Assembly (NCBI RefSeq): GCF_001305675.1
Contig: NZ_CP011853.1
Location: forward strand, 1,612,001-1,676,000
DNA: 64,000 nt
Reading direction: 5' to 3'
DNA from: Gordonia phthalatica
GTDB taxonomy: Bacteria; Actinomycetota; Actinomycetes; Mycobacteriales; Mycobacteriaceae
The position numbers and the translations under genes were made by a program. Below, piece by piece: positions 20,001 to 25,867 of the stretch. Within the stretch, counting starts at the first letter, position 1; the number at the start of each line of letters is the position of its first letter. The notes beneath the pieces were generated by a model, which ran no database searches, was not told where the DNA came from, and saw nothing but the letters and a program-made list of their open reading frames with translations.

Positions 20001-20316
20001 GCTGAAGGCCGGTCTGCTGACCTCGCTGGGCTTCGGTCACGTGTCGGGCCTGATCGCCGTCGTCCACCCGGAGGCGTTCATCGCGACCCTGGACGAGTCG
20101 GAGCGCGCGGCGTACCGCGAGCAGAGTGCCACGCGTCTGCGTGACGGCAAGCAGCGTCTGCTGCAGGCCATGTGCGGCGGCGAGGCCGCCTACCAGCGTC
20201 CCGCGGATCGTCGCATGGGCGAGGGTGACGAGCACACCGTCGAGGCCGGCATGCTGCTGGATCCCGAGAGCCGTCTCGACGGCGACGCCTACCCGCAGAT
20301 CGGCTGCCACCGGTGA
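11095..20316 (+). CDS. fas: Type I fatty acid synthase (FAS-I)
   Basis: One 3073-aa chain carries all activities for de novo fatty acid synthesis, the size of mycobacterial FAS (3069 aa). In order: acetyltransferase with GHSQG (Ser145), enoyl reductase beginning near residue 417, dehydratase with hot-dog motif SGDRNPIHVD (about 1225), malonyl/palmitoyl transferase GHSVGEY (Ser1438), an Ala/Pro linker, ACP with GVSSRRNQ (probable phosphopantetheine Ser1809), ketoreductase VTGASQGSIA (about 2123) and ketosynthase with Cys2721, His2873 and His2914. The products (bimodal C16-C26 acyl-CoAs in mycobacteria) feed membrane and mycolate synthesis. GTG 11095 with AGGAG at 11085-11089 is the likely start; ATG 11017 lies inside the upstream palindrome. 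The stop overlaps acpS. Confidence 0.97.
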   Translation: MTLDQHRTGQHNDRLDSSGLLDRLSAGESYAICFGGQGGAWLPTLTELVADADLGETIASIVEHSRDALAPIADELAAAGSDRFEPLEWIRAHEEELPVPSETQLADALVSLPGILLSQLAAVANLAKQGLDTTVLPPSAVIGHSQGILATEAVATDGQAPTVADGDLLAIAQLIGAASTVVARRSGLLGSRDAAPMISIAGADPVVIDELIAEYAAGQPADAVGLPTVAIINSRRTIVVSGSPRHLAGFSALAELRAAAEADARKRKVTGGTPFAPVIEDLNVTVPFHHPDLAPAVTLATSWAQRCGLDADVVERYAVSLLVAPVNWVEMVGDVVGSGARWVIDFGPSDLASRLSSPSLRGQGVGVVAAATRGGQRNLFVPGSAPEVSRPWSVFAPRLISLPDGRTVVDTAFTRLTGRSPILLAGMTPTTVDPAIVAAAANAGHWAELAGGGQVTEEIFEGNVARLEELLDAGRQVQFNSLFLDPYLWKLQLGSKKIVQKARAKGAPFDGVIITAGIPELEEAVDLVHEFTEAGLHYVAFKPGTVDQIRQVIRIALQVPHFPVIVQIEGGRAGGHHSWEDLDDLLLATYAELRDRPNVVLCVGGGIGTPERASDYITGKWASAHGYPVMPLDGILVGTAAMATLEATTAPEVKQLLVDTEGCDTWIGAGHAEAGMASGRSQLGADIHEIDNAASRTGRLLDDVAGDAEAVAERRDEIIAALDATAKPYFGDVATMTYGAWLSRYAELATGAEGQYGWADITWEQRFVEMLHRTEARMNSLDSGEFVSAFGDTVADPHAAIAELTRLYPAVDTDILHPADVYFFLEQCRTPGKPVNFVPVIDKDVRRWYRSDSLWQAHDARYTADQVCIIPGTVAVSGITRVDEPVGDLLDRFEAQVAADLRTAGEQAQVVAARRHRDVVPASGPLTVLIEAEDVLWAGRQVRNPIALLGDRDAWAIYDGEYAEHPSGAMIAFVPDAETADDEIRLDLVVPVSGNILRIPFTGDLRVIDGGSPRITVDGAAGAMRDLLTVAAGGELIESVAGVVTSTVAWKADSVADHSGATGSALPSALIPTTPASANGFAVPDTLVVACWPSVFSVIGAARTADGLPVVEGLLDLVHLDHAVEVTGEIPAVDTELTVIARLIGVTDTSAGRVVEVHVDVRSGDQVIAVLRERFAIRGRLGDAELVDPVRAGGAAADEHAGTRKFLRSATVTAPTRMNGFAVVSGDRNPIHVDPLAARLAGLGDPIVHGMWLSAAAQQVLAAADRDNPTPAPRAILGWTARYLGMVRLGDTVDIRIDRVGMDAGRETVELTAKVDGELVMAATALLAAPRTVYAFPGQGIQHKGMGLDARTRSAAAREIWDRADKHTREALGFSILAVVRDNPTTLVANGTTYHHPDGVLFLTQFTQVAMAVLGVAQVAELRESGSFVDGSITCGHSVGEYNALAACAGVLPLEAVLEVVFQRGSAMHHLVPRDEKGRSNYRMAAIRPSQFGLEDADVEDFVSGLGREAGEFLEVVNLNLLGSQYAIAGTVRGLELLEKEIERLVAEHGGRRAFILVPGIDVPFHSTVLRAGVPEFRGKLEELLPADIDPEILVGNYIPNLVPRLFNLSREFVTEIAGLVPSDPLDAVLAEWDSWAARPSELTRVILIELLAWQFASPVRWIETQDLLFTPASEGGLGIDRFVEVGVKNAPTLCGLARNTLKLPDYGAANAEVLNVESDAAVLRAEDSAPEPVEDDVVEEAPAETAAAAAPAAAAPAPVPAAAAGPRPDDIAFGPAEAVRAVIALWTKMTPAQIGPADTIESLCDGVSSRRNQLLLDIGTELGLGAIDGAAEADMGALASTVSTLARGYKPLGDVLSDAVGDQVRKIAGPIGKRASYITDRVTTAWQLGDGWGRHTLVAVALGSREGASVRGGDLGDLLDGGVASAADFDALIDRAVRSVGAARGIAVELPAAASAAGGTVDAAALGEFTEQITGPDGVLATAAHTILDQLGLADVVDASTVEEDPNAALADLVSAELGSDWQRAVAPAFDEQRAVLLDDRWASAREDLARVWLLSEDEVHERHQDLAESLTGAGAEVAEHATWWQGKALALGYQEHATAYAAMAHAAQKPEAGEFVDDIAVVTGASQGSIAAAVVGRLLAGGATVVATTSRLNSERLGFYKDLYRTHARHDAALWVIPANLASYADVDAVVEWLGSEQTENLGASTAVIKPAMRPTLLFPFAAPRVAGDLTDAGARAEMEMKVLLWSVERLIAGLSAIGADHDISARLHVVLPGSPNRGMFGGDGAYGEAKAALDALVTRWGAEDSWSKQTTLAHALIGWVRGTGLMGHNDGLVDAVEAAGVKTWSTPEMADALVELCSPEARESARTEPVIADLTAGLDPEKIDLKALATAAAEAPAAEAAESADEVDGVTVAALPAPARADLPAQHAWPQLDSRPEDLVVIVGAGEVGPYGSARTRFEMEVDEQLSAAGVLELAWTTGLVVWEETPKAGWYDVESGYPVAESDIAERYHDAVVERVGIRRYADEGAMVENTSPLLESVFLDKDLTFSVPNEAAAREFASADPERTRIAPNAETGDWTVTRLAGTEIRVPRRAKLSRTVGGQIPTGFDPVRWGVSPDMVESVDRVALWNLVATVDAFITAGFSPSELMRWVHPGLVANTQGTGMGGMTSMRSLYVDTLLGESKANDILQEALPNVVAAHVVQSYIGSYGAMIHPVAACATAAVSVEEGVDKIRVGKALFAVAGGFDDLGIEGIVGFGDMSATADSAKMSARGIDDNRFSRANDRRRGGFVESAGGGTVLLARGDVAAQLGLPVLGVVAWAQSFGDGVHTSIPAPGIGALGAARGQKSSPLANALSSLGVSPDDVAVVSKHDTSTRANDPNEAELHERLAGAIGRGDGAPLFVVSQKALTGHAKGGAAAFQLIGLCQVLRDGVIPPNRSLDCVDDKMRDYPHLVWPRETLRMGERFPLKAGLLTSLGFGHVSGLIAVVHPEAFIATLDESERAAYREQSATRLRDGKQRLLQAMCGGEAAYQRPADRRMGEGDEHTVEAGMLLDPESRLDGDAYPQIGCHR

Positions 20317-20711
20317 GCGTCGTGGGGGTCGGAATCGACCTGGTGTCGGTGACCGAGTTCGCCGAGCAGCTCCGCAAACCCGGCTCGACGTTCGGCGCCC
20401 GGTTCACGGTCGGCGAACGGCGGGACGTGGCGGAGAAGACCGGTGACGAAGCACGCCACCTCGCGGCCCGGTGGGCCGCGAGGGAGGCGGTCGTGAAGGC
20501 GTGGTCGTCGAGCCGCTTCGGTGCGACGCCGCTGCTGCCCGAGACCGCGGTCAACGACGTCGAGGTCCAGACCGACGCGCACGGTCGTCCGCGGATCCGG
20601 CTGCACGGAGACATCGCGCAGGCACTCGCCGGACAGAAGATCCACGTGTCGCTGACGCACGACGGCGACATGGCCGCCGCCGTCGCGATCATTGAGGACG
20701 TGGACGGCTAG
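20313..20711 (+). CDS. acpS: Holo-ACP synthase AcpS
   Basis: This 132-aa phosphopantetheinyl transferase activates the ACP domain of FAS-I. Typical motifs are GIDLVSVTEF (7-16, metal-binding Asp), the RHLAARWAAREAVVKA segment (about 48-63) containing the second acidic ligand, and SLTHDGDMAAAVAI near the C-terminus. The GTG start overlaps the fas stop (GTGA at 20313-20316), so translation of enzyme and activator is probably coupled. This fas-acpS arrangement is conserved in mycobacteria (Rv2524c-Rv2523c). Confidence 0.95.
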   Translation: MSVVGVGIDLVSVTEFAEQLRKPGSTFGARFTVGERRDVAEKTGDEARHLAARWAAREAVVKAWSSSRFGATPLLPETAVNDVEVQTDAHGRPRIRLHGDIAQALAGQKIHVSLTHDGDMAAAVAIIEDVDG

Positions 20712-20727
20712 CAGGCGAAACGCTTAA

Positions 20728-20774
20728 GGCGTCGATGTTCGCCCAGGGTTTGACCCTGGGCGAACATCGACGCC
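20728..20774. terminator. Very long intergenic hairpin between acpS and TetR gene
   Basis: Perfect 22-base arms (20728-20749 and 20753-20774) enclose a 3-base loop. Outside a 4x4 internal mismatch the pairing resumes (AAACGC at 20718-20723 with GCGTTT at 20779-20784). It sits between convergent stops and so may terminate both units, but it has no T-run and is much longer than a normal terminator. Confidence 0.6.
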
Positions 20775-20810
20775 CAACGCGTTTGTGGCCTCGTGCGCGC
20801 CCAGGGGGCG

Positions 20811-21446
20811 TCAGGCGTGTCCCGACACCTCTTCGAGCATCAGGTAGCCGCCGAGCATCCGCTTGAGCTCGTAGACGGTCAGCTCGTGGTCGTGGCCGTC
20901 CTGCACCGAGAAACTCAGCAGCGAGTACGCGGTGTGGACCAGGACTTCGGCCATCATGGCGCGACGGTCGCGCTGGTCCGGCGTCAGGGGAGCGAGGATC
21001 CGCGCCACCTGGTCGGCCAGGATGCGTTCGTTGATCACCGCCGTCGCGCGGGTCGCCGGCGTCGACTGGACGGCCAGCCACACGGCACGACGTGACGGGT
21101 CGGTGCGCCACAGATCGGCGAGATGGTCCAGGAACTTCTCCAGCAGCTGCGGCCACTCGAGCGACGGGATCTCCGAGGCGAACTCGTTGAGTTCGTCGCG
21201 CACCGTGCTCGAGTCCTGCCGGTCCAGCTCGCACACCACCACGTACTTGTTGGCGAAGTACTGGTAGATGGTGCCGATCGGCAGTTCGGCGCGGGTCGCG
21301 ATCTGCTCGCAGGTGAGCGATTCGAAACCGACGTCGATCAGGACCTCGCGGGCGGAGTTCAGAATCGATTCGAACGTGCGCCTGCTGCGTTCCTGGGTCG
21401 GCCGCTTGCGAGGGACCAGCGGGGCCGGAGAAGTCGTGTCGGACAT
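20811..21446 (-). CDS. TetR-family transcriptional regulator
   Basis: The 211-aa protein has a TetR helix-turn-helix at about 22-66 (ILNSAREVLIDVGFESLT, then IATRAELPIGTIYQYFANK). The C-terminal ligand domain is helical. It begins 19 bases after the bcp stop on the same strand, so bcp and this gene form an operon. It is not clearly similar to mycobacterial FasR. Regulation of the nearby fas palindrome is possible but unproven. Confidence 0.85.
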   Translation of the reverse strand: MSDTTSPAPLVPRKRPTQERSRRTFESILNSAREVLIDVGFESLTCEQIATRAELPIGTIYQYFANKYVVVCELDRQDSSTVRDELNEFASEIPSLEWPQLLEKFLDHLADLWRTDPSRRAVWLAVQSTPATRATAVINERILADQVARILAPLTPDQRDRRAMMAEVLVHTAYSLLSFSVQDGHDHELTVYELKRMLGGYLMLEEVSGHA

Positions 21447-21465
21447 GGGATCGGGTCGGAGCCGA

Positions 21466-21939
21466 TCAGAGGGACAGGTCGCGTCGCAGCTTGGCGACGT
21501 GCCCGGTGGCGCGCACGTTGTACTGTGCTGCGCCGATGGTGCCGTCCTCGTTCACCAGGAAGGTGGAGCGGATGACGCCGTTGACGATCTTCCCGTACAG
21601 CTTCTTCTCGCCGAACGCGCCCCACTCGGTGAGGACCTCCTTCTCCGGGTCCGACAGGAGCGGGAAGGTCAGCTCGTCGCGCTCGACGAACTTGGCGAGC
21701 TTCGCGGGCTTGTCGGGGGAGATGCCGATGACGTCGACGCCCTGGCCGTTCAACTCGGCGAGGCTGTCGCGGAAGTCGCAGGCCTGCTTGGTGCAGCCGG
21801 GGGTCATCGCCGCGGGGTAGAAGTACACGATCACCTTGCGGCCCGCGTAGTCCGCGAGGGACACGCTTTCGCCCGTGGAATCGGGGAGCGTGAATGCAGG
21901 AGCCTTGTCACCGACCGAGAGTCGTCCATTCGCAGACAT
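21466..21939 (-). CDS. bcp: Thioredoxin-dependent thiol peroxidase, Bcp/PrxQ
   Basis: The 157-aa peroxiredoxin reduces hydrogen peroxide and organic peroxides. The active-site pattern PAAMTPGCTKQAC contains the peroxidatic Cys49 and the PrxQ-type resolving Cys54 five residues later. Family blocks VIGISPDKPAKLAKF and FPLLSDPEKEV are present. It is cytoplasmic, with no signal peptide. The bcp gene also lies near fas-acpS in Mycobacterium tuberculosis (Rv2521), so this is conserved synteny. Confidence 0.95.
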   Translation of the reverse strand: MSANGRLSVGDKAPAFTLPDSTGESVSLADYAGRKVIVYFYPAAMTPGCTKQACDFRDSLAELNGQGVDVIGISPDKPAKLAKFVERDELTFPLLSDPEKEVLTEWGAFGEKKLYGKIVNGVIRSTFLVNEDGTIGAAQYNVRATGHVAKLRRDLSL

Positions 21940-22051
21940 GAGGCAAGGCTATCGGATTCGACGGAGGGGTCGTCTGAAGTAGGCTCGAACCGTTGCATGT
22001 ACGCGCGCGGTGTATAGGCCTCTATGCACCGCCAGATCACGGAGGACCGTA

Positions 22052-22273
22052 GTGGCCGACGAAACCAAACGCATCGAGGACGAGATCGCCAAGGCGAGGG
22101 AGGAACTCGCCGGCACCCTCGACCAGTTGGTCGTCCGGGCCAACCCGCAGCGACTGGCCGACGACGCCAAGGTCCGCGTGGTCGCCGTCGTCAACCAGCC
22201 CGCCGTCAAGTTCGGGCTCATCGGCGTCGGTGCACTCGTCGTCGCTGTGGTTGTTCGCAAGATCTTGCGCTGA
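22052..22273 (+). CDS. DUF3618 small membrane-anchored protein
   Basis: This 73-aa protein has a charged helical N-terminus (ETKRIEDEIAKAREELAGTL), a basic middle and one C-terminal membrane segment (about 50-68) ending in RKILR. It matches DUF3618 and the mycobacterial homologue next to bcp (Rv2520c, 75 aa). GGAGG at 22041-22045 supports the GTG start at 22052. It is transcribed divergently from bcp. The function is unknown; it looks like a membrane-tethered amphipathic helix. Confidence 0.85.
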   Translation: MADETKRIEDEIAKAREELAGTLDQLVVRANPQRLADDAKVRVVAVVNQPAVKFGLIGVGALVVAVVVRKILR

Positions 22274-22409
22274 TCGTCGCCCGGCCGTTGCGAGGATGAC
22301 ACGTGACCACCGCTGACCAGGCGATTTTTCATCTGGGCGATCATGGTGTTAATGTTTTCCCCGCAAGGCCGCAGCGGCCCGGCCAACGCCGGTTGCCTGC
22401 AGCGATCAA

Positions 22410-22482
<73 letters not shown>

Positions 22483-22486
22483 CAGC

Positions 22487-22524
22487 GAAATCCCCGTCAG
22501 ACCTTCTGGTCCGGCGGGGATTTC
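22487..22524 (+). terminator. Terminator after tRNA-Lys
   Basis: GAAATCCCCG (22487-22496) pairs with CGGGGATTTC (22515-22524), and an inner GACC/GGTC stem closes a TTCT loop. It lies 5 bases after the tRNA. Confidence 0.8.
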
Positions 22525-22725
22525 CTCGTTCTCCACGTCGGTGGCGGATTGTGCCGTTGATTCGAGTCGGTGAGTGCCCCGTATCAACGGTGGAGGCCCG
22601 CAATGGTTCTTCCTACGTCTCCTATCAGCTTCGCTGCCCGTATCGCTCAGTTTCGGTCGGTACCGTCGGCGGCGGTCTGCTGTTCGGCGGATCGTCGACG
22701 GGGACAGACCGAAGGAGCGGAACCG

Positions 22726-23814
22726 ATGACGCTGGTGCAGCCACCGAGGCATGCGGCTGTGGAGGACGACGAGTTCGAGGACTCCGGCATCACCGAGAAC
22801 GGCATCACCGAGAACGCCGAGGCCGAGGTCGTGGACGAGCCGATCGACACCGCGGAGACCTTGTCGCGGAGAGGTGTCGGCCGCTGGATCCTCGCCGGTG
22901 TCGCGTTCCTCGCGACCCTGCTGATCGGTGTGCTCGCCGGCGGTGTGGCCTTCATGAACACTTCGCCGACCCTACGACCGCCCGCCGTGGACCTGAGCCC
23001 CGACCAGGTCGCGTCGGCCAAGGACTCCGTCTCGTCTGCGAAGATGATGATCGACCTGATGTCCACGGCGGTCGACAGCAGCACCGCGGGCATCGACAAG
23101 GTGATCTCCAGCATCGAACCGACTTTCAAGGCGATCGACACCGCGGCCGCCGCGGCTGATCAGATGGCGACCGGTCTCGCGGCCGCACCCACGCTGCAGA
23201 CGGCGGCGACGCAGATCCAGCAGCTCGGCACCAGCGTCACCAAGGGACTCGACGAGGCAGGCAAGCTCGCGCAGTCGGCGAAGGACATCGACGAACTGAT
23301 CACCCCGGTCATCGACAGCCTGTCGCGGAACAAGGTTCCCGGCGCCGACAAGACCATTGCCCAGCTCAAGTCCATGCAGACCGCGAGCCGCGACATCGCC
23401 GCTCAGCTCGGTGACCTCGGTCCGCTGCGCAACGAACTCAAGGCGGCGACCGACGCGACGGGACCGGCAGCCAAGGAGATCGACGGTGCGGTCGCGGGTG
23501 CGCGCACCGCGGCGAATCAACTGAAGGAAGGGCTGGCGAACCTGTCGTCGGCCAAAGCCGACACGGAGAAGGCCGCGGACGCGATGACCGGCGGCATCAA
23601 GCAGCTCAAGATCGCGCTCGGCACCGTCTCGAACAACCTCTCGTCGGCCGACGACTCACTGATGTCCGACGACGCAGCCCCCGCGTACGTCTACGACCAC
23701 GCGAACCGCATCGGCAGCGGCATCGTCACCGGTGCGGCGACCGCGCTGGGACTGCTCGTCCTGGCGGCCGCCGCGTGGGGCGTCGTGCGGTGGCGTCGAC
23801 GCGTGGCTGCCTAG
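22726..23814 (+). CDS. Two-membrane-segment protein with long helical extracytoplasmic domain
   Basis: From ATG 22726 (AAGGAG at 22712-22717) the protein has 362 aa. An acidic cytoplasmic N-terminus contains a duplicated GITEN unit. A membrane segment follows (about 48-75), then about 240 residues rich in Ala, Thr, Gln, Lys and Asp with heptad character (coiled coil), then a second membrane segment (about 335-355) and a short basic tail. The layout resembles membrane proteins with methyl-accepting-like or YhgE-like helical domains, but I recognise no family. An earlier ATG at 22603 also has a GGAGG, but its residues look non-coding. Function unknown. Confidence 0.65.
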   Translation: MTLVQPPRHAAVEDDEFEDSGITENGITENAEAEVVDEPIDTAETLSRRGVGRWILAGVAFLATLLIGVLAGGVAFMNTSPTLRPPAVDLSPDQVASAKDSVSSAKMMIDLMSTAVDSSTAGIDKVISSIEPTFKAIDTAAAAADQMATGLAAAPTLQTAATQIQQLGTSVTKGLDEAGKLAQSAKDIDELITPVIDSLSRNKVPGADKTIAQLKSMQTASRDIAAQLGDLGPLRNELKAATDATGPAAKEIDGAVAGARTAANQLKEGLANLSSAKADTEKAADAMTGGIKQLKIALGTVSNNLSSADDSLMSDDAAPAYVYDHANRIGSGIVTGAATALGLLVLAAAAWGVVRWRRRVAA

Positions 23815-24818
23815 CCCGCAGCCTTCGCCGCCTTCGACAACTGCGGGACGAAGCGGTCGAGCATCCACTGGAGATTCAGGACGTTCGGTGAACTGACCGC
23901 GAAGACCAGCGGGGGATCGACGACGGGGACATAGGCGCCTCGCTGGACGGCGCGGAGGTTGCGGAACGTCGGATTGCTCTCGGTGTCCGACTGCATCCCC
24001 TTCTCGAGGAACCACGCGGTCAGCACGTCGGCCGAGTACTTCGAGACGTTCTCCCAACTGACCTGCGCGGCGAACTTCCCCGCCGGTGCGGATTCACGAA
24101 GCGCGGTGAGTGCGAGCAGGGGAGTGAAGCCCATGGCCGCGAGCATCTGCACGCGCGGATCGGTGTCGAAGTAGTAGCCGAGGCTGCCCGGTGCGGTCGC
24201 ACTGAACGAGGCGACGGTCTTGCCGGTGAACTCGGGATGCGATGCCTTCACGTCCGCGAGACGCTTCTCGCCCTGCTCGACGAGCTTCGCCGCGGCGTCG
24301 GACTTGCCGAGCGCCTTGCCGACGATGGTCGTTTGATCCTGCCAGCTGGTCTGCCAGTTCTTGCCCGGCTGCGCCACGGTCGGCGCGATCTGCGTCAGCT
24401 TCTCGTACTGGCCCGGGGTCAGGCCCGACTGCACGGACAGGATGAGGTCGGGGCGGAGTGCGGCGATGCGCTCGTAGGGGATTGCGTCGCTCTTCTCAGT
24501 GAGGAGCTCCGGCTTCTGGTCGCCGAGCGCGTCCTGCACCCAGGGGAGGATGCCATCGCCGGTTCCGGTGTTGGAACTCATGTCGCGCATGCCGACGGGG
24601 ATCACGCCGAGAGCGATGGCCGCCTCGGTGCTGCCCCATCCGAGAGTCACGACGCGTTCGGGTGCGGCGGAGATCGTCGTGGTGCCGAGGGCCGAGGCGA
24701 TGGAGACCGGGAAGCCGGGGCCTCCCGAGTTCACGGGTGCGTCTGTGGCCTCACCTCCGCAGGCGGTGAGGGTCACCACGAGGACGACGAGTGCAGCGGC
24801 GGCGGTCGTGAATCTCAC
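23811..24818 (-). CDS. Iron-siderophore ABC transporter substrate-binding lipoprotein
   Basis: The 335-aa precursor has a lipoprotein signal ending LTAC (Cys20) and a FecB/FhuD-type periplasmic-binding fold (PERVVTLGWGSTEAAIALG, then RPDLILSVQSGL). Such proteins capture ferric siderophores or haem at the cell surface and deliver them to a permease and ATPase; no permease genes are adjacent. An IdeR/DtxR-like box at 24851-24869 lies just upstream, so iron repression is likely. Its stop overlaps that of the convergent membrane protein gene (CTAG at 23811-23814). Confidence 0.88.
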   Translation of the reverse strand: MRFTTAAAALVVLVVTLTACGGEATDAPVNSGGPGFPVSIASALGTTTISAAPERVVTLGWGSTEAAIALGVIPVGMRDMSSNTGTGDGILPWVQDALGDQKPELLTEKSDAIPYERIAALRPDLILSVQSGLTPGQYEKLTQIAPTVAQPGKNWQTSWQDQTTIVGKALGKSDAAAKLVEQGEKRLADVKASHPEFTGKTVASFSATAPGSLGYYFDTDPRVQMLAAMGFTPLLALTALRESAPAGKFAAQVSWENVSKYSADVLTAWFLEKGMQSDTESNPTFRNLRAVQRGAYVPVVDPPLVFAVSSPNVLNLQWMLDRFVPQLSKAAKAAG

Positions 24819-24850
24819 GAGGCGTGGTCCTTTCTTCGGAATCTTGAAAG

Positions 24851-24869
24851 AAAGGCTAACCTATCCTAA
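24851..24869 (-). promoter_or_regulatory. IdeR/DtxR-like iron box
   Basis: On the minus strand TTAGGATAGGTTAGCCTTT matches the DtxR/IdeR consensus TTAGGTTAGGCTAACCTAA at 14 of 19 positions. It lies 32 bases before the lipoprotein ATG and abuts the lysR stop. Iron-bound IdeR would repress the gene when iron is plentiful. Confidence 0.7.
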
Positions 24870-25733
24870 TTAACGTCGGTGTCCGCCTGACAGCTCGGTC
24901 AACAGATCGGCGACGAGGGGATTCGGTGCGGCGTCGACCCGCAGGGCCGCGGATGCGGTGAGGGTGAACGCCGGATTCCGGCGACAGATGATGCCGGGCT
25001 GCTTCAAGTCCTCGTAGAGGATGGTCCACGAATCGGGGTGATTGATCAGCTCGAAGGACACCGGGTGGCCCTCGCGGATCTCGGGGCCCAGGATCGCGGT
25101 GGCGCCGACCTTGGTGAAGACGCGATCGACGAGGTTGTGCAGCAGGCGCTGCTTCTCGACTGGCGGCAGGAGCAGCGGATACTCGGCGAGCTCCTCGGGC
25201 TTCGGCGGCCGCCCGAGCCTGGTCAGCGGGTGGCGCGGACTGAACGCCACGACCGGCTGCTCAATCCACAGGGGATCCAGGTACAGCCCGTCGAACTCGA
25301 GGCGGCCGCGGATCAGGGCGAGGTCGGCCTCACCGGAGGCGACGGCCTCGATGCGCTGAGTGAAGGGCTTGATCAGGAAGTCGATCTCGGCGTCGGGATG
25401 ACGGTCGCGCAGGGTCGACACCGCGGCGAGCGCGGCGTTGGCGAACGACATGTTGGCGGCGATGCGCACCCGGTTCGGCTGCGGTCGAACCGCGGCGATC
25501 GCGTCGTCGCGCAGGCGCAGGAGTTCCCGGGCCCGGGGGAGGAGTGTCTCGCCGGCCTGGGTCAGCTCGACCCGCCGCGTGGAGCGGTCGAACAACGCCA
25601 CCTCGAGCTCGCGCTCGAGCGCCGCGATCTGGTGACTGATGGCCGACTGCGAGACGAAGCAGTGCTCCGCGGCCTTCGAGAAGCCGCCGGTCTCGGCGAC
25701 GGCGGTCAGGTACTCCAGCTGACGGAACTCCAC
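24870..25733 (-). CDS. LysR-family transcriptional regulator
   Basis: The 287-aa protein has the LysR winged helix at 1-60 (FRQLEYLTAVAETGGFSKAA, VSQSAISHQIAALE) and an effector-binding domain. It is divergent from the NADH dehydrogenase gene, the usual arrangement for a LysR protein and its target. The GTG start has no Shine-Dalgarno but has TATATT six bases upstream, so the transcript may be leaderless. The effector is unknown. Confidence 0.88.
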   Translation of the reverse strand: MEFRQLEYLTAVAETGGFSKAAEHCFVSQSAISHQIAALERELEVALFDRSTRRVELTQAGETLLPRARELLRLRDDAIAAVRPQPNRVRIAANMSFANAALAAVSTLRDRHPDAEIDFLIKPFTQRIEAVASGEADLALIRGRLEFDGLYLDPLWIEQPVVAFSPRHPLTRLGRPPKPEELAEYPLLLPPVEKQRLLHNLVDRVFTKVGATAILGPEIREGHPVSFELINHPDSWTILYEDLKQPGIICRRNPAFTLTASAALRVDAAPNPLVADLLTELSGGHRR

Positions 25734-25793
25734 ATTCCCAATATATATGAATGAAACAGATCAATCTCATCACTAAACCGGTGGTCAGTTCGT

Positions 25794-25808
25794 TTGAAGG
25801 CGCTTCAA
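25794..25808. promoter_or_regulatory. Candidate LysR operator
   Basis: TTGAAG-GCG-CTTCAA is a perfect inverted repeat in the 134-base region between lysR and the NADH dehydrogenase gene. LysR proteins bind short dyads (T-N11-A type) in such divergent regions. No binding data are available. Confidence 0.4.
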
Positions 25809-25867
25809 TCATTTGGCACCGTGATTGATGAAAGCACTGCGAATCAGCATCGAAGGGGATGATCGAC

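Noticed and set aside
11050..20310. A 3086-codon open frame antisense to fas
   Set aside because: It is the mirror of the fas codon pattern in very high-GC DNA; its translation is low-complexity with no recognisable domain, while the + strand shows full FAS-I motifs.
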